Positions 9,215 through 19,693 of a stretch of DNA of 64,000 nucleotides are shown here, piece by piece. The notes beneath the pieces are model-generated. The model ran no database searches and was not told the DNA's origin. It saw nothing but the letters and a program-made list of their open reading frames with translations. The stretch is from Earliella scabrosa (Eukaryota > Basidiomycota > Agaricomycetes > Polyporales > Polyporaceae), in the NCBI GenBank assembly GCA_022605405.1, contig JABYQQ010000004.1, forward strand, positions 868,001 to 932,000, given 5' to 3'. The number at the start of each line of letters is the position of its first letter. Position 1 is the stretch's first letter. The position numbers and the translations under genes were made by a program.

Positions 9215-9743
9215 TGTTACGACGGTTACGGTCACGGTCACGGTCACGCCCAGCCCGTTCTTTTTCATCTTTCCTTTTTCGGCTCGACGGTCTCGCCCCA
9301 GTCTCGACCCCTTCCCTTTACGGTTAGCTCCGTTCCCCCGGTCCAGCCCCAGTCTCGACCCCTTCCCTTTACAGTTAGCTCCATCCCCAGTCCAGCCCCA
9401 GTCCAGACCCTTCCCCGTTACGGTTTAGTCCCGATCCCCATCGCTCCGTGTACTTCCAGCCCTGGCTAGCCTCCCCCACCCAGACCCAGTCTGGATCCCC
9501 TCGCCGGCTAGCCCCCTCTAGCCCTAGCTATTCTGGACTCTGACTCAGACCCCGGACACCGGTCCCCCACATGTATATATAGACACACGAGCAGGGCCCC
9601 AACCCTCAGCTCGACCTGGTTATCCAACACTGTAACCTTGACCTCTTGGCACGACTGCCTCGACTCGTCACGAGCCTCGACGATCGACCTCGAACCCTTG
9701 CTGTGCTCGTCACGCGTAACCCGTTACCAGTGACGTCATAACA
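9215..9743 (+). repeat. Ty3-A 3' LTR
   Basis: 529 bp, matching the 5' LTR except for two G/A differences seen in the CCCTCGCCGG and CTCTAGCCC stretches. It is followed by the target duplication CCGAC (9744-9748). Confidence 0.93.
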
Positions 9744-9748
9744 CCGAC

Positions 9749-10719
9749 CGAGATTCGCGCAAAGTTTAGGGATTCGTCGCGTACTGTTGTGCTGGGCCGA
9801 ATCAAAAAGTCAGTCAGATCTTCACCCCGATGGGAGACGAAGAGATGCGGTCAATAAGGATCGAACTACAAGTGGACACCGGCCTAGGACGACAGCGCAC
9901 CTTTTCTTGCTTCTCCTCCACCATCCTACTCCTACGCTACAGGCAAGCATGTCCGAACGCGGCCCGAGAGCATAGTTTAGCGGTCGCGAGACAACGAGCT
10001 GGTACCAGGTAGTAGCGCAGGTCCGTACTGTGTAGTGCCGATTTGCGAGATGGTGACCATGGGTGGGACATGGCGGAGCATGAGGTGGGTCCAATCAGTA
10101 GCCGCGCTCTCAGCGAAACCTTGACAAGCGGTTGAAGGTCGAGTCGCAAAGCGAGGAAGCGGGGAGTATAGAGGCCAGCACTCCGATGAGTACCGGTACA
10201 CGTGATATGCTGTGTCGAGAGCCTAGACCGGGCGGACGTCGCCTCAGTGCGTCCCTCCTACTACACTCATTCAGTTACTGTTGAGTAGGCGTGGCAATCT
10301 GTCCCCACAGTTCCTTCATACACCCTCGAGCACTCCGTGCGACACCCGCCTGTATACATGTCAGGATTGATGCACGTGGGCCGCATTCGAGCAGAGGTGG
10401 CAGGCAAGTAAAACGTCGGCACTCTAGTGTAAGTACTACACGCCCCAAACAGATCGCTCGCCGCCTACTAGTTGTACTCTGTTCTGCAAACTGCAGGCTG
10501 CAGAGTATGTATCTAAAGACTCACTCTCGCTCGCTATGCGTCCCAGGACGATCGTCAATGGATGGACCGACCAGGAACCGACGACAGTGCTTAATTGACC
10601 ACAGATTCCGAGCACGATCGTACACGTGGGAAGCGCTACATACCGCACCAGTGGCACCAACCACTTTCAAACGACCTACTTCCAGTCCTCTCTATTTGGT
10701 ACTCTCTATTCAACACTAG
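9749..10719. other. Intergenic DNA, no gene recognised
   Basis: About 970 bp between Ty3-A and the WD40 gene. Short open frames on both strands lack domains or convincing splice sites. It probably contains the WD40 promoter and the displaced original upstream region of the F-box-like gene. Confidence 0.4.
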
Positions 10720-12367
10720 ATGGCAGAAATTCAATACGCTCAGACCGCGGTGCTTACCAAGGGTCACTCTAAAGGTATCACAAAAGTTGCTTTCAATTCC
10801 GAGGGATCCCTTCTCGCGACTGCCGGCCTTGATGGCAACGTTTGCATCTGGGACACGAAGACGTGGAACATGCTAGATGTGTACAGTTCCAAAACCCGTG
10901 TGACAGCCTTGGCGTGGTTCTCCAATGAGTCCCTAGCATGCGGGTTGGATAACGGTATAATCTCCTCCATGGTCAAGGACGGCGAGGTGAGTGGCACATT
11001 CAGGCAAAAAGCGACTATCCCACTCATCAATTGTAGAACCTCACTCGAGTCTCCGGCTTTTGGGCTCATCGCGCCCCCGTCGAGCATCTCAGTTTCTCCG
11101 GAGATATGCTTGCATCAGGAGCGCAGCACCAACTCAAAGTCTGGCACTGGAACATGACTCGTAAGCTTCCCTATGCAAGCGTCACGGACTTGCTGCTCAA
11201 TCCAGCGCCTTTCAGCTGCCCTGACCTGTCTGGTGAAGTGTATCCAGCCTCACGCAAGCGACGGCGGGGATGATACTACCACGGCGACTCGCAAGGGGAA
11301 TGGGAGAGAAGAGCAGGATCTGCGCTTACAGGACGAGGTCCTCATTACCGGAGTCTTCTGGGCACCGTCGGTCCTCATCGTCACGTACCTGAATCATGGC
11401 ATTCAGTGCGTTCTTACGTCCATCCCGCATTGGCCTCTCTCTGAACAGCAATGCCACAGATTCTTCGACGTAGAGACTTGGAAGCATGTAAGGACCCTCG
11501 AAGTGACCCATGCAATGTGAGTCTCGCAAGTAACTCGCTAAGCTCACACGTTTACGCATTACATCTCAGCGTTGCGGGGAGTCTTTCTCCTAAGGGCAGA
11601 TTCTTGGCCATGACATCCCTCTCCGCCGGGTTTCAAGTTCTTGACCTAGCCACCGGGAAGGCGATCAGAAAGTTCAAGGTCGATGCTGCTGAAGAGAATC
11701 GCGCGCTCCCGATTTTATTAATACACGGAGGGCACGCCATTGTATGTGGCAGCGCTTGTGGGGAGGTAAACATTTGGTTCGTAGACTCTGGCCGCAAGCT
11801 CCCTGCTCTTCAAATCCCGAGTACGTTGCCACTTCCCACTGTCATCGTCAGTGCGCGATCTTAAATGTGTTGTGTAGATGAGGAGAAGGTTCTCGCGTTG
11901 GCAGTATGTAACGTCTCTCTTGCGTGATAGTGTGGCTAGCTGAATTCTGCGGCATGCGGTATTCAGGCTCACTACAATCCTCTCGAGGACCGTTTCATGA
12001 TTGCTACTGCCACTATGAACGAGGAAGCGGCTTCCTCCACGCTCATTTGGACCGCAGTTCCCACCTCCGGTCCCTCCCCGAAACACTCGGACACACCGTC
12101 CTCGGCTCCAGCTAGTGCTCCTGATGCTACGGTAGACCGCGCCAGCGCAACGGTTTCCGCGTACGAGTGGCCGGTGAGTCATTGCCCCTCCAGTGTAGTG
12201 GTCGACCGTCATTGTTGACCTTACTCAGTTAGTATGCACGAACGCTAAGTTACTACACGACTGTCCTCGTGTTCATCCTGGCTATTGGGTACATGTACCT
12301 CGGCATGGCTGAGGATGATGCGAGCGACATCTTTGACGATCTAGAGGTCCTGGTTGCTTACGAGTAG
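10720..12367 (+). CDS. WD40-repeat protein with C-terminal membrane anchor
   Basis: Starts at ATG 10720 (MAEIQYAQTAVL). Exon 1 ends at 10986 and a 50-nt intron fills 10987-11036. WD40 blades are visible as GHSKGITKVAFNSEGSLLAT, DGNVCIWDTKTWN, HLSFSGDMLASGAQ with LKVWHWNM, SLSPKGRFLAMTSL, and CGEVNIWFVDSG. Further short introns separate the later exons and were not all fixed. The last exon encodes a hydrophobic segment (TVLVFILAIGYMYLGMA) and an acidic tail ending in a stop at 12365-12367. This gives a cytosolic beta-propeller tethered to a membrane. WD40 proteins with one C-terminal helix occur among Agaricomycete-specific expansions; the layout also recalls Sec12-type exchange factors, but I see no specific evidence for that. 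Confidence 0.75.
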
Positions 12368-12712
12368 AACATGTCCACGGTCCTGTCTATGTATCGTCAT
12401 CGCCTGGCGCCACACCTAGATCGATCGTATAGGTAATCTGGAGCGATCTGATCTGAGGCACTGTTGCGTCCGATTGAGAGTCCTCTCAGCCTCTCTCCCT
12501 CTCTCTCCGTTGCCGGCCGCGAGTATACTCTGGGCTGCGGTATCGTCGTCGAAACACTCTTAATTTGCTAGCCAGTCACACTACTGATGTACTGTGAGTG
12601 CGCTACCTGCGAAGTTACGACAGACTCGATCTTGACAATCACGGACGGTACTCGCGATCGTTACCTCCCATCCCCTCATCCTCGTCGCTTCTGTCGATGC
12701 TATCTCCCTCGC
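12368..12712. other. Intergenic region between convergent genes
   Basis: No gene recognised. The WD40 gene ends on the left and the acidic-repeat gene ends on the right (minus strand). A CT-rich stretch near 12480-12510 is present. Confidence 0.4.
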
Positions 12713-13520
12713 TCAGGCGCTATCTCCGTGGCCCTCCGAGTTGCCATCGCCCTTAGCCTCCGTGTCGCCGTCGCCATCTCCCTCCGCCTCCATGTCGCCG
12801 TTGCCGTCGCCATCGCCCTCAGCCTCAGCCTCCATGTCGCCGTCGCCGTCGCCGTCAGCCCCCACGTTGCCGTCGCCATTGTGGTTTTGATTCATCCTGA
12901 TATCCTCTGACATTCCAGACACAAGCTCTGCGCCTAGCTCCTGCCTGGTCTTCTCGAAAGCCAGCGCGCAACGTCGGAGAAAATGGAGGAATGTCATGGC
13001 GTCCGTGCCTGCCAGCTTGGGTCCATCGGCGGCGGCTGGCAACAACTCCGGTTGAGCCGCAACGGGTGATGCGACCCAAGCCTCGACGAACCCAACAAAC
13101 TCCTCACGTATCTCCTTGAAGGCGAATGATAGTAGGAGACCCGAACCCCCAAAACGCATGCATAGCATTGCGTCGCCCTGTTGATTGTCAGAACGGTGAG
13201 ACCCAAGCACATCTTCGACCTACTCACCAATTCGTGCATAGACGGTACTGCGCGGAGGTCCATCTCCACGGAGAATATGGTGAGTTTATCCTTCTCCTCA
13301 TGCAGTACACAGAACTGCACTGCGGTAGGGACTCGCTCAGGAATCGCACTACGGGGGTGAAAACAACATACTCACAACGTTGGGGCGTAAATTGCGACTC
13401 GATCAGGTACAGTTGTACGTTCTTATAAACAGCCTGATCAGTAGTGTCGTGGGTCTCAGGGCTCCAAGAGAAGACAAGTTCGCAGGGCACTGTATAGTAC
13501 AGCTTGAGCGGGGTTGACAT
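12713..13520 (-). CDS. Unknown protein with Gly-Asp repeat tail
   Basis: Start ATG at 13518-13520 (MSTPLKLYYTVPCELVF). Three exons join cleanly: the first intron starts with GTGAGT after FTPQR, the second with GTGAGT after SMHEL. The N-terminal ~170 residues look like a compact fold (QFCVLHEEKDKLTIFSVEMD, CMRFGGSGLLLSFAFKEIRE) that I do not recognise. After a helical linker (FLHFLRRCALAFEKTRQELG) the tail is built of GDGDGD/MEAE units (about 12715-12880). The tail is strongly acidic and coded by a repeating GTC-GCC-type microsatellite, so its length probably varies between strains. It stops at 12713-12715. Function unknown. Confidence 0.65.
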
Positions 13521-13939
13521 GTCGGGCAAGTTCGTCGTCTGGAGTAATGTCGTGCAAGTGGTCGGCGACGCTTGAGAGGCGTGAGTTAATGAGTGCGCAA
13601 GGCGAAGGGAGAGCGGCCTTGGGGTGGGCTCGCCCTTCACATTTTCGTCCTGTTGCTTTGTTGTGAAGGAGTCGGTCAGTGTAGACCGGGTTCCGACTCG
13701 GATGAAAGCGCCGGGAGTCGAGATTGGCAATAGCCGATGAAACAGACGCAGGCTCGTTCGTTGCCTTTGCACCCTTTGCCGTACTGTGGACGCCTTCATA
13801 CATCGCCCGCCGCCTTTCTCATCCCATTGCCTACATTGATGGCCGTCACTTCAAGGCAAGCGCTACTTAAGCCGTTCGTCTAGCTCGCTGCAATGCAACA
13901 GACAACACCTCCACCGCTATCGCTCCTCGACGCCTCCCA
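13521..13939. promoter_or_regulatory. Divergent intergenic region
   Basis: About 420 bp between two genes transcribed away from each other (start codons 13520 minus and 13940 plus). It must hold both promoters. No clear TATA box was seen. Confidence 0.4.
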
Positions 13940-15102
13940 ATGGCTCCTGTTCACTCCAAATTATGCTCTCCGAACCCGTCGCCATACATCTTCTCAGCTG
14001 TGCGTCGGCGTGACCGGGAGAGAACGCGCCCCACCGTTGTGGAGCTTTCTGCCCCTCCACCTCCCCACAGCCTGATGGGTGGTCAGCTCACTGTTACGCG
14101 GCTCTTCAACCCGCAAACCCTCAGGTACGTCCTCACTGTCATGTTGTCAGATGCCCTAACTGAGCGTACCGCTTTCCACTGCCAGTCAAAACAAGGCTTT
14201 ACTGAGACGACGGGAGACATACCTCTCGCTCCGTCCTCCGGATGCGACTGCCTCAGGCTCCCCGTCCTCTTCGAAGCGTGCGGGTACTTCCCGTGTCGTC
14301 TCCTCGCAACCGGGCGTCGACAAGCGGCAAGGCCCCCCCTCGTCCCATTTCAAGACCGAGAAGATGATCATCGACGATGACGACCAAGACGCCTCCTCCG
14401 AGTCCTCCCTCAGCAGCCTCAGCTCCTCCTCGCCGCCTCCTACTTTCTTAAGGGCAAAGCCAGGGACAAGTCAGGCAGCGCCCTCTCCTATCCTTCGCAA
14501 CGCACAGCCTGGTCTGTCCTCTCAATCTCTCGGACGACCCCTCACGCGGTCGGCCTTGCGAGCATCTATACCGGATGTACCAAGCTCTGCCATTGGTACT
14601 ACCAACAAGAAGAAGAAGTGTATGGCTGATATCGAGGCGCGTTTGGCGCGGCACGGAGGGATTGTTACACGGTTCGGGGAACGGGTGAGTGCTTCCTGGA
14701 TATTGTCACCACCTGCTTTTAACACGACGTACTAGGATGGTAATCCCATCTTTGTACGGGAACACAGGAAGACATCGACTACTGAGCCAGACATCATTAC
14801 TTGGTACTGGCAGTCCTTCACCCTCACCCCGCTCCACCAACCCCCAGATCTCACATCCTATCCCAAACTGTCCTTCGGTGACATCTACTGTAACGTCGTG
14901 AAGGCCTCCCCGCAGTCCGCGCAACTCTGGGTCTGGACCAAGGGCCTTGACGGCAAGGGCGACTGGGAACGCGCTCGCGAGGGCGACGTGCGAGAGGATG
15001 GTCGACAATTGACTATCACGCCGAAGGAGCAGGAGCCTGGGTGGGTTTCCGCCCTATGGGGACTCAAGCAGCTTAGGAATCCGGATGGACGTGACATGTA
15101 GA
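13940..15102 (+). CDS. Unknown basidiomycete protein
   Basis: ATG 13940 (MAPVHSKLC). Three exons: introns at 14125-14185 (GTACGT...CAG, 61 nt) and 14685-14735 (GTGAGT...TAG, 51 nt) both keep the frame. The first half is low-complexity, with serine and proline runs and an acidic IIDDDDQDASSESS patch. The C-terminal ~110 residues look folded and tryptophan-rich (ITWYWQSFTLTPL, AQLWVWTKGLDGKGDW, EPGWVSALWGLKQL). There is no catalytic motif I recognise. Stop at 15100-15102. It converges on the membrane gene at 15343. Confidence 0.6.
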
Positions 15103-15342
15103 AGTTGTGTTGTTCGCTAGCTCTGTACCCGTATACGACTGAACCAGATTCACCAATGTCCCGTCATTGCGGCGGTGCGCCTGTCACTTGTCACCATGCA
15201 TATTCAACATGGACATCCACCCAGAACGCGAGAGCGCACGATCTCTCCGAGAGTTCACGATGCACCCCCAGGAAGCAAGGGCATGGCATTTACGTTCACA
15301 GAAGGCAATCGTACATCTATACAGGAGCTGACGCGCGAGCAA
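15103..15342. other. Short intergenic region between convergent genes
   Basis: 240 bp with no recognisable feature; it should contain both transcript ends. Confidence 0.35.
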
Positions 15343-16992
15343 TCACAGATCGTCGGGACTAGCACGTACTCGTCTCCCGTGAGCACCGCTCGCGCCCATC
15401 TCCGCGTCCACCTCCCCAATCGGTGTCTTCAACCTGTCCTCAGCCATGCGGCGGGCACTTCGTTCGATGCTGCGAAGGATGACCTCAAACAGAACCGCAC
15501 CATCTGCGAGCGGTGAGACCGTGAGCTTCCTGCACAGCTCGAAGAGATCCGCGGTGAGCACGAGAAGCGCCTCGCTTGTCGCTGCCATGTAAGCAGCGGA
15601 TGCGCTTCGGTACTCGTCCAGGTTGCGTAGAAGGTCCTCGTGGTAGGCGATGCGCAGACGATCGGCTTGGTTGCCTCCGACCATTGTCCATAGCTCAGAA
15701 CGGAGCCGCTGTGCGGCGACATTGATCATCCGAGACTCTTGATCCCAGATGGTAGCGATGGTAAGGAGATGCTCGTCCAGCAAGTTAAGGGAGGTGGCGA
15801 TAGAATCAGCGTCGGACAAAATACTGTCGAGCTCGGCCGATAGGGTGTGCATCACCGACGAAGTTTGCGCGTACTCTGCAGCACTGTGCGTGGTGGAGGA
15901 CGAAGCTGAGGCCATGGCATGCAGGGAATAGTCATTGAAGGCGATGATACTGTGATTCTGTGTGAATTGGGCGAAATGCTCATCGTGCGGACATCACTTA
16001 CGTGTCAATGACACTGTAAACCTTGGCAGACAAGCGCTGCGAGTCCCGACCGATCGCTCTCGTCTCGCGAGAGAACTCCTCCAGGGTGTCGCGTAGGATT
16101 CCCTTCGTCACGAAGTCGCTGGCCTCAATCGCAACGACCAACTCCTTTGCTGTCAGTCCAGCGAAGTTCATGTCAACTGCAAGCTGGCCTGACGTCGAAC
16201 GGGGGAGCATGCGCTCGTGGAGGCGATCTTGGAGTCGCGTTAACCCAGCGTAGTTGAAACCCTTCCAGGACGAGACCCCGATATCGTTGACGTCCGTGCA
16301 GGAAACGGGAACGGAGTTGACGGTAGGGGACGTGGTGTCTTGAAGTTGGAGTGAGTCGATGGGAGTTGAGTCTAGAAGACACAACGAGACACGGGAGAGG
16401 AAGATGCAGTGTTGCGCAACGTAGGATCCAGACACGTCATTCTTCACGGAAGACAGTGCATATATCCCGACAAGCGCGACGAAGATGCCGTATAAGACGG
16501 CGACTGTGTTGAGGGGACGCGCTACCGAGACCGCTGCCCGTCCAACTGGGGGTTGTGGGTCATCTTCACGGTTACTTTCGCCAGCGCGCCCTCTAGCCTG
16601 TCGGCGTGTGTCTGGTGCGATAAGTCCAGTCGGGTGAACTACGTCCCGCGAGCTAGCGGACGCTGGTCCTCCGGTAATGGCCCGACGCTCGCCACGAGGT
16701 TTGTTGAGGAGAGGAATGCGAGCGGCCCGGCGTGGGCGGTTGTCCCGCCGCGCCAAGTCGCGCATACGGGCGATGATATCCGCGAGCTCACGCCCGTATG
16801 CTTGTTCAAGCATCGCCTGATTCATGGGCCCGATGACGACTCCGGACTGCGAACCTGTCAACTTATATGCGGAGTGCAGGTCGATACAAATGAGCTTACC
16901 GGCCCTTCGTTGTCGTTTCCAGGGTTTTCGGCAGGAGGGTCGGGGGCAACATAGTTGGTGAGCGCGAGTGCATGGCCAAGTACAGTCGACAT
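15343..16992 (-). CDS. Single-pass membrane protein next to the SUN gene
   Basis: Start ATG 16990-16992 (MSTVLGHALALTNYV). Exons 16992-16900, 16846-16002 and 15949-15343; introns of 53 nt (acceptor GTTCGCAG) and 52 nt (donor GTAAGT) preserve the frame. The protein has a disordered, arginine-rich N-terminal half, one transmembrane segment (TVAVLYGIFVALVGIYALSS), then a large helical region with a possible coiled coil (ELDSILSDADSIATSLNLL, FELCRKLTV). Length about 515 residues. No catalytic motif is seen. It lies head-to-head with the SUN-domain gene, about 510 bp apart. A role at the nuclear envelope as partner of the SUN protein is a guess from position and topology only. Confidence 0.65.
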
Positions 16993-17506
16993 CCTTGTGG
17001 GTTGAGATGAGAGAAGAGGTGTGAGCTGACGAGGAGTATGAAGAGTCTTAATGAAGAGTCCGGGAGGAGAGGAGAGAAGCAAAGTGTCGATATATTGCTC
17101 GCTCTTGTGCCACTCGGGATCCAGCGTAGCTTGGACAAAGGAGTATTGCACGCGATAGCATCGTGTTGGATGGTCGGGCCGGGTGGAGGTTCTGAGGTGG
17201 TACGCCTGGAGTTGCTGTTCAGCAACGTCAGCCGGAGAAGGTCGGATGTTTGAGAGGTGATTCAGCGCGCCATCGACTCTAGAGTCTTGCGGATACACCG
17301 TGACGGTTAACGTTCAAAGTCGAAGGTGAATCGCGCGTCAGTTTGCCTGATCGAGCATTCCCAGCGCTTACATACTCCACGCCGCAACACGCCACGCCAC
17401 GACACAACTCTCGCAACTCAGCTTCAACCCTTTCGCCCAACTCTGTCCGAGCTCACGTCCTGCGCCGAATCTCTCGTTTTCACGGAGCTATCTGTCTTTC
17501 CCATTC
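16993..17506. promoter_or_regulatory. Divergent promoter region between the membrane gene and the SUN gene
   Basis: 514 bp separate the two start codons. It is likely a bidirectional promoter. CT-rich stretches precede the plus-strand start (about 17380-17500); no TATA box was noted. Confidence 0.4.
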
Positions 17507-17782
17507 ATGTCCGAGCCTTTCAACCCCAACAGGTTCTTAGCACAGGGTACGTGTCGGCTGCCGCGCCCGTCTGTCTCATCACTAACATTGGTTCTGGCTA
17601 GCGGAAAATCGGGGCGTACGATTCAAGTCGAAGAAGAAGAAGGGAAAGCGAGTACGGTCTCGCTCGACCTCGGACAGTGAGTCGGAGGAGGAAATCGTCC
17701 CCGAGACCGTGCCCAAAGACCGCCATCCACTCCCCACCACTTCTCATACGACTACCTCGACCACCCGTAGTCAATACTACAT

Positions 17783-18494
17783 TAGTGTTGCAGGGTCCGG
17801 TCCTAGGACTGATCAAGGACCGGAAAAAGACCGGGACCGGACTGATTTAGGACTGGTCAGGACCGGACTGATCATCAGTCCAGTCCCGGTCCCGGTCCCG
17901 GTCCTGGCAGAAGTCCCGGGCCATGTAGGACCGGTCAGGACTGGTCCGGACCGGTCCTGGACTGCTCTGATATAGTGCTATATACAGTAATTTTTTGGTG
18001 ATTTATAAGATTTTTTCCGAATTTATATGGGCCATTTTTGTAGTGTCCATCAATAGAGCCCATAATGAAGCTCATATCAAGCTTAGATAACGAGTTTATC
18101 TCTACATCTGATCTGATCTAATCTTATCTGAGAGCCGCCCTATCAAGCTGCCTCTGACTGACAGCTTAATAAAGTCCTGTTGGCTCAGCTGGTAGAGCAC
18201 TCGTGTGACTATGGCCTTTTTGTGAGGCCCCGAGTTCAATTCCCGCTGGTGCCGACTTGTTTCTAGTGGGCCACCCCGGTTGGACCGGTCCAGGACCGGT
18301 TCAGGACCAGTCCGGACTGGCATCGGTCCAGGACTGGTCCCGGACTGGGACCGGACCGCGGTCCTGTGCAGGACCACTAGGACTGGACTGTCAGTCCGGT
18401 CCTCAGCTACTGGGTGCGGTCCTGTCCGGTCCTGGTCCTCGGTCCTGCCTCGGAGAGGTCAAAAGACCGGACCGGACCGGACCCTGCAACACTA
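17783..18494. mobile_element. hAT-like MITE (712 bp) in the SUN gene
   Basis: Terminal inverted repeats start TAGTGTTGCAGGGTCC on both ends, and an 8-bp target duplication TACTACAT flanks it (17775-17782 and 18495-18502). Both features are typical of hAT elements. Both ends carry dense arrays of GGACCGG/CCGGTCC motifs (17790-17950 and 18280-18490) that could bind a transposase. It has no transposase gene. A tRNA-like sequence is embedded at 18181-18256. Element plus one duplication is 720 bp, a multiple of three, but the insert contains stop codons in the host frame. Confidence 0.88.
18181..18256 (+). ncRNA. tRNA-like sequence with Pol III A and B boxes inside the MITE
   Basis: TGGCTCAGCTGGTAGAGC (18181-18198) matches a tRNA D-arm and A box. 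GTTCAATTC (18234-18242) fits the B box. D-stem GCTC/GAGC pairs, but the acceptor stem does not, and the middle (GGCC TTTTTGTGA GGCC hairpin) is not a normal anticodon arm. It is a tRNA-derived relic, either a SINE head or a tRNA pseudogene carried by the MITE, not a working tRNA gene. Confidence 0.55.
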
Positions 18495-19220
18495 TACTAC
18501 ATCGTGATCCTCGTTCTTATTGCGGCCGCCGCAATACTAGGCTCCACCCTCCTGGACGACAACGGTATCATCACCCGTGCCTTTTCCGATTCCCCTACTC
18601 TACGCCCCTCGCTGGCGTCGCTCCGTCGTCTCTTGCGGCAGAAATCCCGCCGTCCCACCAATCCCATACACCCGCAGATCGCCTCATACGTCAACTGGGT
18701 AGTCATGGCCGCTTTAAAGGATCCTGTCGGTCGACCGGATTATGCTCTTGCGGCTGATGGTGCCAAGATTGCGCCCACGTTGACCTCATCCTTTGACTCC
18801 TCGGATATCGCCCTCTCACACCCTCCCACCAACATCCTCGACGAGGATCTCTGGAGCACGTCGTGCTGGTCATTTCCAGGAAGCCAGGCGCAAGTTGGAA
18901 TAAAACTCAGGGCGAGGTACATCCATCCTACGCACATCACGATCGAGCATGTACCCCGCGAGATCACCGCTGACATCAGACAAGCTCCTCGTGAGATTGT
19001 TGTATGGGCTCTACTGGACCCCACGATGAACGCGGAGCGTGTTGATGACGCAAATGCGATGCTGTGTCAATCAAAGCTGAACACCACCGGCGACAGTCCT
19101 CCCATCAGGACTCGAGGCATCTTCCTTCCTCTGGCAGCCTTCGAGTACGCAATCGAGGCCGACACTCACGTACAAATGTTTCCCGTTGACCCCGCGATCA
19201 CGACGTCCTGCGTCGTTACT

Positions 19221-19667
19221 TGTCGCGACCTGGGGTCAAGCGAGACAAGGAGGGAACGACGAGGCGAGCGAGGGCGTCCGACGAGCGCTTGTGCAGCGAG
19301 AGTGGAGCAAGGCTCGACACGCAGGGCTGGAGACAAGTTGTATTGAGCGAAGTATCTACAGCGAAATACAGAGGAGGCTTACCTGGAGACAAGAGGTCGA
19401 AACTGAGGTCTCCAGGTAGCAAGTGCTAGGGCTTATATCTACAGTTAGAACAATAGCGCTGGGAGAACAATAGAACAATAGCGTGACGGAACAATGGAGG
19501 AAGTACAGTGGTGCGACGACAATTGTGTCCGGAACAAAGGAGAAGAAACAAAAGGGTGTCTTGGAGAAGAAAGTACAATGGGGATTGTGGACAATAGAAA
19601 CAGTGAACGGTTCGTGAACAGTGTTTAGTTGGGCGCTTCCCTAGGCGCTGAGGGACCGTTCGTGACA
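19221..19667 (-). repeat. Ty3-B 3' LTR (left copy)
   Basis: 447 bp, TGTCGCGACC to CGTTCGTGACA on the plus strand. On the minus strand a run of six G (19671-19676 as C on plus) forms the adjacent polypurine tract (AGCAGGGGGG). Confidence 0.92.
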
Positions 19668-19693
19668 GTACCCCCCTGCTAAGGCTCGTGTCC

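Larger units (their letters stand above)
1691..9743 (+). mobile_element. Ty3-A: full-length Ty3/gypsy chromovirus retrotransposon
   Basis: A complete 8,053-bp LTR retrotransposon. The two 529-bp LTRs differ at only two positions that I can find (near 1980 and 2000), so insertion is recent. Both begin TGTTACGACG and end CGTCATAACA, forming short terminal inverted repeats. A perfect 5-bp target duplication CCGAC flanks it (1686-1690 and 9744-9748). Order: LTR, putative primer site, gag, pol (protease, reverse transcriptase, RNase H, integrase, chromodomain), two small membrane ORFs, a CCHC ORF, polypurine tract, LTR. The C-terminal chromodomain places it in the chromovirus branch of Metaviridae. 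A 2-nt loss in the integrase active site makes this copy unable to integrate by itself. Confidence 0.95.

Noticed and set aside
12587..12910. Plus-strand ORF rich in VAVAI repeats
   Set aside because: It is the antisense of the Gly-Asp repeat tail of the minus-strand gene, which has clean exons and a start codon.
18181..18256. A functional tRNA gene
   Set aside because: The D-arm and B box match, but the acceptor stem does not pair and there is no normal anticodon arm.
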